DNA of 64,000 bases from positions 1 through 64,000 of the forward strand of contig JAFDVI010000001.1 of assembly GCA_018269055.1 (NCBI GenBank). The letters run 5' to 3'. This document shows, piece by piece, positions 8,609-17,970 of this stretch. The notes beneath the pieces are model-generated. The model made no database searches. It had not been told where the DNA came from and worked only from the letters and a program-made list of their open reading frames with translations. The DNA comes from Acidobacteriota bacterium. Its GTDB lineage: Bacteria > Acidobacteriota > Blastocatellia > RBC074. How positions within the stretch are numbered: position 1 is the stretch's first letter; the number at the start of each line of letters is the position of its first letter. Both the position numbers and the translations under genes were made by a program.

Positions 8609-10840
8609 TTAAGCCGCCAACTGTTTGCGAATAGGCAATTCGCGAATGCGTTTGCCCGTCGCTGCAAAAATCGCGTTGGTAACGGCAGGCAACATCGGCG
8701 GAACACCGGGTTCGCCCACGCCTGCGGGCGGTTCGTTGCTCTCCACAATGTGTACGTGCGTCATCACGGGAGCTTCCTGGATGCGTGGCACCAGATAATC
8801 GTGGAAGTTCGATTGTTGAATGGCTCCGTCTTTGGCGGTGATTTCGCTCATCATTGCGATGCCTGCGCCAAACGTCGCCGCGCCTTCAAATTGCGAACGC
8901 ACGCGGTCGGGATTGATGATGCGACCGGGGTCGGCGGCAATGTGGACTTCGGGAATGCGCAATTTCCCTTTGTCGTCCACTTCGACTTCGACGACGGCTG
9001 CGATGTAGCTGTAAAAGCTCCAATGCGCCGCAATGCCCAACGCGCGGCCTTTGGTGGGTCTGCGTTTTGCCCAATTGGATTTTTCCGCCGCCAGTTCGAT
9101 CACGCGACGCAACCGCGCCGTGTCGAGCGGGAACTTTTGCGATCGCGCATCACGCTGGCCCAGATCAATCTTGCGGTCCTTGCCGAGCAAATCCAGCAGG
9201 TATTCGACGCGATCCCTGTTCGCCAGCGCAGCCAGTTCATCCGCAAACGAATGCACGCCAAACGCGTGATAAATGTTCGCTACCGAACGCAACCAACCGA
9301 TGCGAACGTGCGCTTTGGCCGGTCCGTTTTCCGCGCGATGGTTCGGAATGTCGTACGGCAGATTCGTCCATCCCATTCCGAGTTCAAACCCTTGGCCGGT
9401 GTTCGCCGCGGGGCTGAACATCGCGCCAATCGAAGGGAACGCGCAGCGTTGCAACCACGCCGTCGGACGACCTTTGTCATCCACACGCGCTTTCAAATAC
9501 ATCGCCGCCACCGCATGGTAATAATCGAAGCGAATGTCGTCTTCGCGCGTCCAGGTGACTTTGACCGGCTTGCCGACTTCCTTTGACAACAACGCGGCTT
9601 CGGCGACGTAATCGGGTTTGGATTTTCGCCCGAAGCCTCCACCTAACAGCGTGACGTGGCATTCGACGTTGTCTTTGTTGATGCCCAACGCCTGAGCGAC
9701 CGTGTCCTGCACGGCTTGCGGATTTTGCGTCGCAGTGTGAATCAGCACTTTGCCGTCTTTGAATTCCGCAACTGCCGCGGGAACTTCCATTGGAGCATGC
9801 GACAAATGCGGCACGTAGTATTCGGCTTCATGAATTTTGCCGCCCTTGGCAAATTCCGCATCCACGTCACCAATGTTGCGCGCAGCCTTTTGCGGTTTGC
9901 GCACCGTTTCCAGTAGCGCTTGTTTGTATTTCGCCGAATCGTAAGCCGCGTTTTCGCCTGCTTCCCATTCGACTTTCAGCTTTTCGCGCCCCTTTCGCGC
10001 AGCCCAGGTGCTGTTGGCAATGACGGCTACGCCGCCCAGCGGTTTGAATCCATACGGCGGAGTCAGGTGCGGCAACGTCACCACTTTCTGAACGCCTTTC
10101 ACCGCCAGCGCGTCTTTGTCGTCCACGCTTTTCAGCTTGCCACCGTAAACCGGCGCGTGTTCGATGGACGCGTGAACCATGCCGGGCATTTTAGCGTCAA
10201 TGCCAAACGTGCCTTTGCCTGAAACGATGTCGCCAATATCCACCGTCGGCATAGCCTTGCCGATGTAACGAAACTCGGCGGGCGACTTCAGCTTCAGATC
10301 GGCTTTGTTCGGCGCGGTCAATTTTGCCGCAGCAGCGGCCAATTCGCCGTACCCAAGCTTTTTGCCACTGGTGTGAACGACCTGATGATTTTGCGCTTTG
10401 CATTCGCTCGCCGGAACTCCCCATTTCGCGGCGGCGGCGGCAACCAGCATGTGGCGCGCCGTAGCTCCGGCTTCGCGGAAGGCGTCGTAAAAATCGCGGA
10501 TCGAACACGAACCGTCCGTGTTTTGATCGCCATACTTTTTATCGCCGATGGCCTGTTCCAGCTTGACGCGTTTCCAATCGGCTTCCAGTTCATCGGCGAG
10601 CACTGTAGGCAACACGCTGCGAATGCCCGTGCCCATTTCCGACCGGTGAATGACAATGATCACCGAACCATCGGTTTCAATGCCCAGATACACGCTCGGA
10701 TTCCACGCGGCTTTGTCGGCTTTGCCCAGCGGCGCAGCAATCGCATCTTCCGGCATCAACCGAGCGGCCAACACAAAGGCTCCGGCAGAAAACATTCCGC
10801 CTAAAAATGTGCGACGAGTAACGACTTCAATGCGATTCAT
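8609..10840 (-). CDS. Molybdenum hydroxylase large subunit (isoquinoline 1-oxidoreductase/aldehyde dehydrogenase type)
   Basis: 743-residue catalytic subunit of a xanthine-oxidase-family enzyme that would hydroxylate N-heterocycles or aldehydes with water. A twin-arginine signal (RRTFLGGMFSAGAFVLAA, about residues 9-26) indicates folded export to the periplasm. The Mo-cofactor binding signatures are visible (LLGGGFGRKSKPDYVAEAALL; GVGEPGVPPMLPAVTNAI near the C-terminus). The ATG at 10840 overlaps the TAA of the small subunit by one base (TAATG), with GGAGGTGCGG upstream, so translation is coupled. The frame is open further upstream, but that part shadows the small subunit. Substrate cannot be told from sequence. 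Confidence 0.9.
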   Translation of the reverse strand: MNRIEVVTRRTFLGGMFSAGAFVLAARLMPEDAIAAPLGKADKAAWNPSVYLGIETDGSVIIVIHRSEMGTGIRSVLPTVLADELEADWKRVKLEQAIGDKKYGDQNTDGSCSIRDFYDAFREAGATARHMLVAAAAAKWGVPASECKAQNHQVVHTSGKKLGYGELAAAAAKLTAPNKADLKLKSPAEFRYIGKAMPTVDIGDIVSGKGTFGIDAKMPGMVHASIEHAPVYGGKLKSVDDKDALAVKGVQKVVTLPHLTPPYGFKPLGGVAVIANSTWAARKGREKLKVEWEAGENAAYDSAKYKQALLETVRKPQKAARNIGDVDAEFAKGGKIHEAEYYVPHLSHAPMEVPAAVAEFKDGKVLIHTATQNPQAVQDTVAQALGINKDNVECHVTLLGGGFGRKSKPDYVAEAALLSKEVGKPVKVTWTREDDIRFDYYHAVAAMYLKARVDDKGRPTAWLQRCAFPSIGAMFSPAANTGQGFELGMGWTNLPYDIPNHRAENGPAKAHVRIGWLRSVANIYHAFGVHSFADELAALANRDRVEYLLDLLGKDRKIDLGQRDARSQKFPLDTARLRRVIELAAEKSNWAKRRPTKGRALGIAAHWSFYSYIAAVVEVEVDDKGKLRIPEVHIAADPGRIINPDRVRSQFEGAATFGAGIAMMSEITAKDGAIQQSNFHDYLVPRIQEAPVMTHVHIVESNEPPAGVGEPGVPPMLPAVTNAIFAATGKRIRELPIRKQLAA

Positions 10841-11352
10841 TATTCCGCACCTCCTTTGGCAGCTTTCGGGGCCGCAGTTGGCTTCGCCGCAGGAGCCGTA
10901 GGCTTGCCATTCGCGGCAACTTTGATCGCTTCGCGGATGCGCTGATAGGTCCCGCATCGGCAAATGTTGCCCTTCATCGCGGCATCAATATCGGCGTCCG
11001 TCGGTTTGGGTTTGGTTTTCAGCAAAGCCGCCGCCTGCATAATCTGCCCGGTCTGACAGTACCCACATTGCGGAGCATTGACCTGTTTCCAGGCTTGCTG
11101 AACCGGATGTGTACCGGTGGCGCTCAGGCCTTCGATGGTGGTGACGGCTTTGCCCGCCAGACTTTGCATTTGCGTTTGGCAGCTACGCACCGCCGCACCG
11201 TTGACGTGAACCGTGCAAGCCCCGCACAGCCCTTCGCCGCAGCCATACTTGGTGCCGGTCAATTCAATTTCGTCGCGCAGATACCACAACAGCGGCATCT
11301 CAGGATCGCCGTCAAATTTGCGCGCGACCCCGTTCACTTTGAATGTGATCAT
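10840..11352 (-). CDS. [2Fe-2S] small subunit of molybdenum hydroxylase
   Basis: 170-residue electron-transfer subunit. The plant-type ferredoxin cluster motif [16 protein letters not shown] (about residues 38-53, with a further Cys at about 59) and the second helical cluster motif [13 protein letters not shown] plus [10 protein letters not shown] (about 97-139) are complete. A 30-residue Ala/Pro/Lys-rich tail (about 141-170) is longer than usual. It is the first gene of a two-gene operon with the catalytic subunit. No FAD subunit or cytochrome partner is visible. Confidence 0.93.
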   Translation of the reverse strand: MITFKVNGVARKFDGDPEMPLLWYLRDEIELTGTKYGCGEGLCGACTVHVNGAAVRSCQTQMQSLAGKAVTTIEGLSATGTHPVQQAWKQVNAPQCGYCQTGQIMQAAALLKTKPKPTDADIDAAMKGNICRCGTYQRIREAIKVAANGKPTAPAAKPTAAPKAAKGGAE

Positions 11353-11460
11353 TGTTGTTTTCTCCCGGAGTTGTCAGGTTTTCAGTAAAACGTTGTGTTC
11401 GATGGATGGGCACATTATGCACTCTTTGCTATTGTAGCCAAAGAGTGTCGAGTGGGCGGC

Positions 11461-12918
11461 TTATCCGCTAATTTCGCGTTCAACGGAGGCAAATTCAAGC
11501 ATGGCTTCTTGTAAGTCTTCAAGAATTGCTTTCATAAGGGCCTGCGGACTACTGCCATTTACTGAACCTATATTCTCTTGCCGCCACGTGATGTCGAGAT
11601 TCGCTTTATCCCTCGCGACGATTTCCGAATAGGTGAAGCGTCGAAAGTGTTCGGTCTCCTCGCGCTGAACTGGATCGTCAGCGCGATAGCATCGGATGAA
11701 ATCAGTTAGGTCATCTGATCCAATTGGGTTCCCTTTGATGGAAAAATTTCGGTTTGATCGCAAGTCATAGACCCATATTTCTTTCGTTGCAGGAAACAAA
11801 GATTCCGGCTTCTTATCAAAGAAGAGCACGTTCGCCTTAACACCAGCCGAGTACCAAATGCCAGTTGGTAACCGTAATAAGGTGTGAACATCACACCGGT
11901 CAAGTAAGTTCCGACGAATCTTTTCGCCTGCTCCGCCCTCAAATAACACGTTGTCCGGCACGACTACCGCCGCCCGACCCTCTTTCTTTAGCATTGAATT
12001 TACATGCTGAACAAAGTTGAGTTGCTTGTTACTTGTTGTAGCCCAGAAATCTTTCCGCTCGTAAGAAATCTTGTCAGTCTGGCTCTTTCCACTCTCGCCA
12101 ATAATGGTAAAGCTGCTCTTCTTTCCAAATGGTGGGTTCGTGAGAACCATATCCACTGGTTCGGCTTTCAATTCTAAGCTGTCGTAGATTGAGATCACCG
12201 GGTGGTTATGATCAGTTCCAATACCATGAAGGAAAAGGTTCATTGCGCATAAGCGCGCGACGTTCGGAACAAGATCGACTCCATGCAATGCTCTCGTCCG
12301 CAGGTAGGCAGCCTCTTTGGCATTTGCTGTCCTACTTTTTAGATACTCGAAAGTTGCCAAGAGAAAACCACCGGTGCCGCACGCAGGATCGGAAATCCGC
12401 ATAGTTGGTTTAGGTTGCATCACCTCAACGATTGCCCGGATAACAGGCCTCGGCGTGAAGTATTGTCCAGCTCCGCCTCGCACATCATCAGCGTTTCTGG
12501 CCAGCAACCCTTCATAAACTTCTCCCTTCACGTCCACGTCCAGGCTAGACCAATCCTCACCGTCAATCATTTGGATGAGCAGGTGAAGTTTGGCTGGATC
12601 GTTGATCTTGCTCTGAGGCTTAGTAAAGATGAGGCCGATCAGGCCTGGCTGTTCGCTCAATTTGCGCAATCCCTGATGATAACGATCCAAGCGCTTCGCA
12701 TTGTCAGTCATCTTCTTCAATGCGCCCCAAGTGTAACGCGATGGTATCTCACTCGCTCTAGCCTGTTGCTGTTGTTCCCAAGCCATCTTCAAAAAGAGAA
12801 GGTAGGTAATCTGCTCCGTATAGTCCATGAACGCTAGCCCGTCGTCCTTGAGAACGTGAGCATAGTTCCAGACTTTCTGGATGAGAGCAGATGCTGTTGT
12901 GTTATGGTTTTTGCTCAT
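11461..12918 (-). CDS. hsdM: Type I restriction-modification N6-adenine methyltransferase subunit HsdM
   Basis: 485 residues. The N-terminal helical HsdM domain (about 8-135) is followed by the methyltransferase domain with AdoMet motif I D-P-A-C-G-T-G-G-F (about 177-185) and the catalytic N-P-P-F motif (about 261-264). It methylates adenine at the sequence chosen by HsdS. I chose the ATG at 12918 because it overlaps the stop of the HNH gene as ATGA. It is the third gene of the operon specificity/ATPase - HNH - methylase. No hsdR is found next to it or anywhere in the window. Base composition and codon use differ from the flanking genes, suggesting acquisition. Confidence 0.95.
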   Translation of the reverse strand: MSKNHNTTASALIQKVWNYAHVLKDDGLAFMDYTEQITYLLFLKMAWEQQQQARASEIPSRYTWGALKKMTDNAKRLDRYHQGLRKLSEQPGLIGLIFTKPQSKINDPAKLHLLIQMIDGEDWSSLDVDVKGEVYEGLLARNADDVRGGAGQYFTPRPVIRAIVEVMQPKPTMRISDPACGTGGFLLATFEYLKSRTANAKEAAYLRTRALHGVDLVPNVARLCAMNLFLHGIGTDHNHPVISIYDSLELKAEPVDMVLTNPPFGKKSSFTIIGESGKSQTDKISYERKDFWATTSNKQLNFVQHVNSMLKKEGRAAVVVPDNVLFEGGAGEKIRRNLLDRCDVHTLLRLPTGIWYSAGVKANVLFFDKKPESLFPATKEIWVYDLRSNRNFSIKGNPIGSDDLTDFIRCYRADDPVQREETEHFRRFTYSEIVARDKANLDITWRQENIGSVNGSSPQALMKAILEDLQEAMLEFASVEREISG

Positions 12919-13829
12919 AGGTTTGAATGCAAAATTTCCTCCAACCACTCCCGCTTTACCTGATGCCCAGCTCGGTTGGTATAAATCTCAAGTCGTGCGT
13001 AGGCTCGTGCTGCGGCTGAGTATTCGGTATCAGGATGAATGGCGCGCAGCAAGTCCTTTTCGTGTTCTTTGTAGAGTACGCGTAACTTTGGGTCAGTAAT
13101 TTGGGGCCGAAGCCTCTCTAAGTTTTGAACGATACGTTGAATCGTGCCAGCTACCGCATAGCGCTCCTTCACCAATTCGTTGCAATGCAGGTGATAAACG
13201 TTAATTGATGTTGCCGCACGTTGGTATTCAAGTGTCCCCGGCTGCTTAGCTGGTATTGGGTGTCCATCTGGCCGAAATGTCAGGAGCTTCCAATCGCTCG
13301 GATCAATGGGGTCAAGTAATTCGGGAGCCTCCTGTTCTATATCATCGCTTTCCTGCCGCGCCCTGAAACTCCCCAGACACACGGGGAAATGATCCCATTT
13401 GCCTCCACTGGTTCCGTGATTGTTGTCCACGCGACGCTGGTTGCACCACTGGCTTGAGTAACGATAGTTTCGCCACCAAAAAGCCAGCCACCAGTAACCT
13501 TCGTGTGTAGAATCTTCTGCTACTCTATTCTTTGGTCGAAAATGATCAACATTCTTATCTGCCGTTGGGTTCTTACTTTCAGAATACCAGCATTTCCCGT
13601 TTCTAAGTGCCGATAGTTTCGTGGCCAAGTCCCGCCAAATTATTTGCCGAGCAGGTTTATCCAACCCCGCTGTGATCGCCGCTTTCCGTGCCGCCGCAAC
13701 GTCTTGTCCGGCAGCTAACGCCGCCACTTCTGCCTGTGCTATCTCAGCGCGCAATTCATCCAGCGCTTGGTCAGCGCGTGCTTGCCAGTTGGCGGGAAGT
13801 TCTAACTGGTCTATGTCAACAAAGCGCAT
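12915..13829 (-). CDS. HNH endonuclease, PtuB-like (TIGR02646-type)
   Basis: 304 residues. After a helical N-terminus (1-75) comes the nuclease core: K-C-W-Y-S-E (79-84), V-D-H-F-R-P-K (94-100), YWWLAFWWRNYR (112-123), Q-W-C-N (127-130) and K-W-D-H-F-P (144-149). This is the pattern of PtuB/TIGR02646 HNH proteins, the partner of the PtuA ATPase in Septu defence and retron Ec78. Two of the four usual zinc-site cysteines are Ser here (83 and 126). The ATG at 13829 overlaps the upstream TGA (TGATG) behind an AAAGGAGG site, and its own stop overlaps hsdM (ATGA). Inferred role: DNA or RNA cleavage controlled by the upstream ATPase. Confidence 0.8.
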   Translation of the reverse strand: MRFVDIDQLELPANWQARADQALDELRAEIAQAEVAALAAGQDVAAARKAAITAGLDKPARQIIWRDLATKLSALRNGKCWYSESKNPTADKNVDHFRPKNRVAEDSTHEGYWWLAFWWRNYRYSSQWCNQRRVDNNHGTSGGKWDHFPVCLGSFRARQESDDIEQEAPELLDPIDPSDWKLLTFRPDGHPIPAKQPGTLEYQRAATSINVYHLHCNELVKERYAVAGTIQRIVQNLERLRPQITDPKLRVLYKEHEKDLLRAIHPDTEYSAAARAYARLEIYTNRAGHQVKREWLEEILHSNL

Positions 13830-16800
13830 CAACTGCCAACCTCCTTTTCCACTTCTGCAACCGCCTCTTCCAGCACCTTTCGTGCAATTCGATCAATCTC
13901 TTGCTGCTCTTCTGAAGTCAGGAATTCCTTACCCGCCATCAATTCGTTATGCCTACGCCCCCACGCTCGAACAAACGCTGCGTAATAAGGATCGCTGAAT
14001 GCTTTTGAGAAACCTGCTTCCGCCAACCTTTGCTCAATCTCTTCCAGTTCCTTCTTTTCAGCGGCAGTCAATTTACCTTCTTTGGCTACGAGGCGAACTT
14101 TGTTGTCCAAGTCGGCGAGGGTTTCTGGATCGAGGTCGCTTCGAAAACCAAACATCTCGCTGGTCAGGATGCCTGTGAATCCAAGCCCGCGCGGATTCAC
14201 ACTGGCGGGAGTCCATTTGCAGGCACCGGTTTGTGAGTCGCGCTTTAGAAGGTGAATCTGCTCTTTGACTAGACTTGCAATGACAAGCGGGTCGTGAGTC
14301 GCTATCAGAATCTGACTGGTCTGCTGCTCAGATGATTCAGAGGTATTGTCGCTCATCACCCGCGTGAGGTCTTTGAGATAGTCCACACTCCAATGTGGAT
14401 TCAGGTGAGTATCCGGTTCGTCTAGTAACACGAGCGATTGATGCGACTTTGTAAATCGCATCAACCCCAAAACCATAAGCAGTTGTTGTTCACCTTCGCT
14501 CAGTTGATGGAATGTAATTGGAACTTGTTCTGTGTTGGTAGCCTTGACGCGAACTTGAATCTTCACGTCGTGAATCAACTCAGAAAAATCTGTGCTCTCC
14601 AATGCCAAAAAGAAGGTTCGGGCGTCCTGGTACTCGGCTGCAAAAGAATGCAAGCTCTCAATGTCTGGCAAGAAGAAATAGTAGTGGTCTTCCTTAGTTG
14701 ATCGGTAGCCATAGCTGACAGTCTGCTCTACAACCATTGGTGCAATGGCGTAACGGCGGAGTCGCTCCATGACTCGCCGCATAATGCCCGTAGCGTCCCA
14801 AAAATCCTCGGCTTTGCTCCCGGACTTCGCCCAACGTGGCTTCCGAATGACGAACAATGCAGACTCGAAGCCTAGGATTCTCAGGCGATTCTCCAGAAAC
14901 CCGCTGATCTTCGGATCCTCTTTGTATGAGAACGCAAGCAACACATATTTCGCGTGATGAGTCTCTGCACAGAAGAATCTCCGCTGCTCCAGCAACTCGG
15001 CTAGGGTCTTTGCATCATCAGATTTCGCATCGCGCAGGCGATCATAATGAGCCTGCTTCATCGGCAGGAAGTGTTCGGCTAGGCGATTGGTAGGCCCCGA
15101 ATAGTAGCCGAAAACAAAGCGCGGCAATGGCAACTGGCCGCGCTTGATAGACTCAAGCTTTAATCCATCCTTTGCATTCTGGGCAATCGGCCCTCTTCTT
15201 AATTCTGGGCGCTTCATTAACGCTGGCCGCCATGTAACTTCCACTGTGTGTTCTTCCATTTCATAGCTGAGCCGATAGCCGTTCATTGCCTTGTCGGGCC
15301 AACGGTTCTTTTCCCACCACTCGTGCAGGTCGCGAAAGATAATGAGGAGCGCCTCAAAGAGATTGGACTTGCCAGTGCCGTTCCATCCAAGAACAACATC
15401 CAGCCCGTAAGCGGCGTCGAAGCGAATCGTGTAATCCTTCAGGTTCTTGAAATCTTCCAGCCAAAGCTCGACGAGTCGGAAGCGACCTTTCAGATCACTG
15501 TGCTTCTCTTTTGAAGGCTTGGCAGGCTTCTGCGAATGTTGAAGCCTTTGCGCTGCTTCTTGAAAGGCGACTCGCACTTCTGGCGTTGCGCGCAATGTTT
15601 CGTAGAACTGCACTACGTGCTCAGGGCCAAACCCTGCTTCGTCAAAAAGATGACGAGCCTCAGCTTTTCGGCCTATCTTTTCCCACGCAACACTGAGCGA
15701 CTCGGGTGATGGCGGTTGCTCTTGCATAGAATCAGTCCTCTTCTTTTTTGTCGGTTGAGGTCTTTGGCGGATATGTTTCCGCTCGGCTTTTGATTGGGCT
15801 TTCTCTGCGCGGATACGGTCGAGCAACACCGATGCAGGTTCATCATACGGGTCTTGAAAAACGAGGCGACCAGTGAAGGCGTCGTCTAGAAGTAATTGGC
15901 GCATTGCCCGTGCGCGGTCGAGTTGATGGCTCAGCCTATCTGCCAATCGGTTCGCCGCTAATAAACGATCCTCCACTGCGCGGACAATCTCGATTTGTTC
16001 AGCTTCTGATGGCAGAGGGATAGGTGTAACCTTGAGGTTACGACCGGAAATGCCCCATTGTCCTGCGGTAGTGAATAGATGTGCCTGAATGTATTGACGG
16101 GACACACCACTGTTGGCAACAATTTCTATGAAAGAAGAGAGGTGTTTCTCAGAGTGTACGGGAACACCTCTTATCAGTTTGTCGGGATAAACGACGGTTT
16201 CAGTGACAGCAGGTACTCGCCCGCAGACGCCAGCAAGGTCACGGCTTCCATTGTAGCGAGTGAAGAGCAGATCGTTCTCTTGTAGTCCATAGTCCTGGTA
16301 CTTTTCGGCAGTGGAAAGCGGCAAGTAACGGCGGTCACTCAAATCAACTCGCATAACTCGGACAGCACTGATTCGCAAGATGGGAAGCCCCGCAACTTCA
16401 TGCGGGGCTTGTGAGATTCCATTACGTAAGACTGAAAGGACTTGGTCAAGAGAGGCCCATACCCAGCCCTGCGGCAACTCTGTAGGATTATCAATCTCAG
16501 CCCGCTCAGGCTCAGGGTAACGGGATTTCCACTTGTCGTCTTGGGGGACTTTGCCAGCGGCGCGGAGATACTGCAACTCGATTTCTTCCCAGCGGGCGCG
16601 GCGGGTCACAAGGAGGCGCCGCAACATCGCTTCGCCAGTTTCAGTGATTGCCTTTTCATTCTTCTCCTGAGATTCGCGCCAAGCGCGGGTGAGTTCGCCG
16701 ACAGTGCCAGCTTGTAGGACGGCGGCACGGTAACGCTGGAGACGTTCGTGTGCCCGGCGCGTTGCCGTTTCTGCTCGTCCCACTCCTAACAATGAAGCGT

Positions 16801-17272
16801 TCAGCTTGGCTACGATTCTTCCCTGCTCGGCAGTAGGAGGCAACAGTATAGGAAAACGTGACAGTTTCTCGAAAGCAACGCGCGGACGTTCACCACTGAC
16901 CTGTTCGTTCGCAAAAGTGACGAAATCTTCCGCGTTCAGCCGCATGGCGAGAAACTGATTGTTCAGTGCGTCACGCTTCGGGAAAACAAGAAACTCTGCT
17001 GAGCAAAGCCCATCGAACTCTGCGACCCACACTTTATTCAGATAAGGCCGCATCTTCCCATAGAGCACGTCGCCCTTTGAGAACCTCACGGAAGAGCTGC
17101 GGACTTCACGAGCATACCCGTGCCCAAGAAGCTTCATCGTTTGTGCTTCGATATGCTCCAAGCCGACGTATGGCAAGTCTGGGGCATCTGTTGGCAATGC
17201 ACGCTCCCGCGACGGCTCCGCGATTTCGCCGAGCGTTGTCTTCACCCATCCCTTTGGCAGTTCTTCAGTCAT
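13829..17272 (-). CDS. Type I specificity subunit HsdS fused to a PtuA-like AAA/ABC-type ATPase
   Basis: 1147 residues, far longer than HsdS (about 400-470). Residues 1-190 and 265-465 are two target-recognition domains with conserved coiled spacers (PPTAEQGRIVAKL; PSEAEQIEIVRAVEDRL), and 470-515 is the typical Lys/Arg-rich HsdS tail. After a linker (516-595) comes an OLD/SMC-type ATPase: Walker A G-W-N-G-T-G-K-S-N (629-637), signature L-S-E-G-E-Q-Q (924-930), Walker B L-V-L-L-D-E-P-D (947-954), A-T-H-D switch (991-994), and the L-T-S-E-M-F-G-F and D-P-Y-Y-A-A-F segments seen in PtuA-like proteins. Inference: a sequence-recognising subunit welded to a Septu ATPase. An internal ATG at 15727 (Met516) has a GAGGA site and may also yield a free ATPase. 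Confidence 0.88.
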   Translation of the reverse strand: MTEELPKGWVKTTLGEIAEPSRERALPTDAPDLPYVGLEHIEAQTMKLLGHGYAREVRSSSVRFSKGDVLYGKMRPYLNKVWVAEFDGLCSAEFLVFPKRDALNNQFLAMRLNAEDFVTFANEQVSGERPRVAFEKLSRFPILLPPTAEQGRIVAKLNASLLGVGRAETATRRAHERLQRYRAAVLQAGTVGELTRAWRESQEKNEKAITETGEAMLRRLLVTRRARWEEIELQYLRAAGKVPQDDKWKSRYPEPERAEIDNPTELPQGWVWASLDQVLSVLRNGISQAPHEVAGLPILRISAVRVMRVDLSDRRYLPLSTAEKYQDYGLQENDLLFTRYNGSRDLAGVCGRVPAVTETVVYPDKLIRGVPVHSEKHLSSFIEIVANSGVSRQYIQAHLFTTAGQWGISGRNLKVTPIPLPSEAEQIEIVRAVEDRLLAANRLADRLSHQLDRARAMRQLLLDDAFTGRLVFQDPYDEPASVLLDRIRAEKAQSKAERKHIRQRPQPTKKKRTDSMQEQPPSPESLSVAWEKIGRKAEARHLFDEAGFGPEHVVQFYETLRATPEVRVAFQEAAQRLQHSQKPAKPSKEKHSDLKGRFRLVELWLEDFKNLKDYTIRFDAAYGLDVVLGWNGTGKSNLFEALLIIFRDLHEWWEKNRWPDKAMNGYRLSYEMEEHTVEVTWRPALMKRPELRRGPIAQNAKDGLKLESIKRGQLPLPRFVFGYYSGPTNRLAEHFLPMKQAHYDRLRDAKSDDAKTLAELLEQRRFFCAETHHAKYVLLAFSYKEDPKISGFLENRLRILGFESALFVIRKPRWAKSGSKAEDFWDATGIMRRVMERLRRYAIAPMVVEQTVSYGYRSTKEDHYYFFLPDIESLHSFAAEYQDARTFFLALESTDFSELIHDVKIQVRVKATNTEQVPITFHQLSEGEQQLLMVLGLMRFTKSHQSLVLLDEPDTHLNPHWSVDYLKDLTRVMSDNTSESSEQQTSQILIATHDPLVIASLVKEQIHLLKRDSQTGACKWTPASVNPRGLGFTGILTSEMFGFRSDLDPETLADLDNKVRLVAKEGKLTAAEKKELEEIEQRLAEAGFSKAFSDPYYAAFVRAWGRRHNELMAGKEFLTSEEQQEIDRIARKVLEEAVAEVEKEVGS

Positions 17273-17522
17273 TGATCAATGTCGTTTTTGGGCTACGATC
17301 GTCTTGTTCTCTGCGGTCAGTGATCACAGGAAGATGGAAATTTGCATAGAATAGAAAGCTAGCCAATTGTGAATTGCTTGGCCTGCGCTTTCGCGCTTGG
17401 AAAGTGACATACCCTATTGGCATCCTCGGAACTTTTGAAGGTCAATCCTCGCCTTGTCTTGCGCAATTTAATGATAACAGTCGAATTCGATACTGACGAT
17501 AGCTACGTGATCGGTTTGCCAA

Positions 17523-17954
17523 TCACGCAGCCTTCCGCCGAACCTTCTTGCGTTGCGCCTCCACACGCTCCGCCACTGCCGCAATGAAGGCGGGGTCGCC
17601 GAGCAGACTGGCATAATCACTCGCCTCGGCGGACTTCACAGGCTGCTGCTGGTCGCGCTCCATCAGTTGGCGCAACTCCTGATTGATCTGGGTTTGGTAT
17701 GCCGCCGCATGAGGTTGTTCGGCGCGGGCGCGAAAATAAGCCAACACGTCGGCATCGAGCAGGATCGAGATTTTGACTTTGCTCGTTTGTGGCGCGAAGT
17801 CCGGGTGGCGGCGCTTGAAGCCGCCGCGCTCGTAACGATAACGACCGGGCTTGAGCACGGCGTCCTCGTCCTTAACCCTTGCCAGTTGCGCTTTGTAATC
17901 GGCCTCGGTGACATCCACGATGCCTTTGCTTTTACCTGTCTTTTTAACTTGCAT
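17523..17954 (-). CDS. BrnA-like antitoxin (no BrnT partner seen)
   Basis: 143 residues. The middle carries the BrnA/CopG-like ribbon-helix-helix region: K-V-K-I-S-I-L-L-D-A-D-V-L-A-Y-F-R-A (about 62-79), then Q-T-Q-I-N-Q-E-L-R-Q-L-M (about 90-101). By family it is a DNA-binding antitoxin that represses its own operon. The N-terminal part (K-P-G-R-Y-R-Y-E-R-G-G-F-K) and a basic C-terminus (KKVRRKAA) make it longer than a typical BrnA. It lies 16 bp after the small antidote gene. No BrnT-like ORF is visible on either side. Confidence 0.7.
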   Translation of the reverse strand: MQVKKTGKSKGIVDVTEADYKAQLARVKDEDAVLKPGRYRYERGGFKRRHPDFAPQTSKVKISILLDADVLAYFRARAEQPHAAAYQTQINQELRQLMERDQQQPVKSAEASDYASLLGDPAFIAAVAERVEAQRKKVRRKAA

Positions 17955-17970
17955 AGTCGCACGCTGCCGC

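Noticed and set aside
17471-17587. Plus-strand ORF beginning M-I-T-V-E-F-D-T-D-D-S-Y that looks like a HicB-type N-terminus
   Set aside because: It runs antisense into the BrnA-like gene and stops after 38 codons with no SD or partner; at most a decayed remnant.
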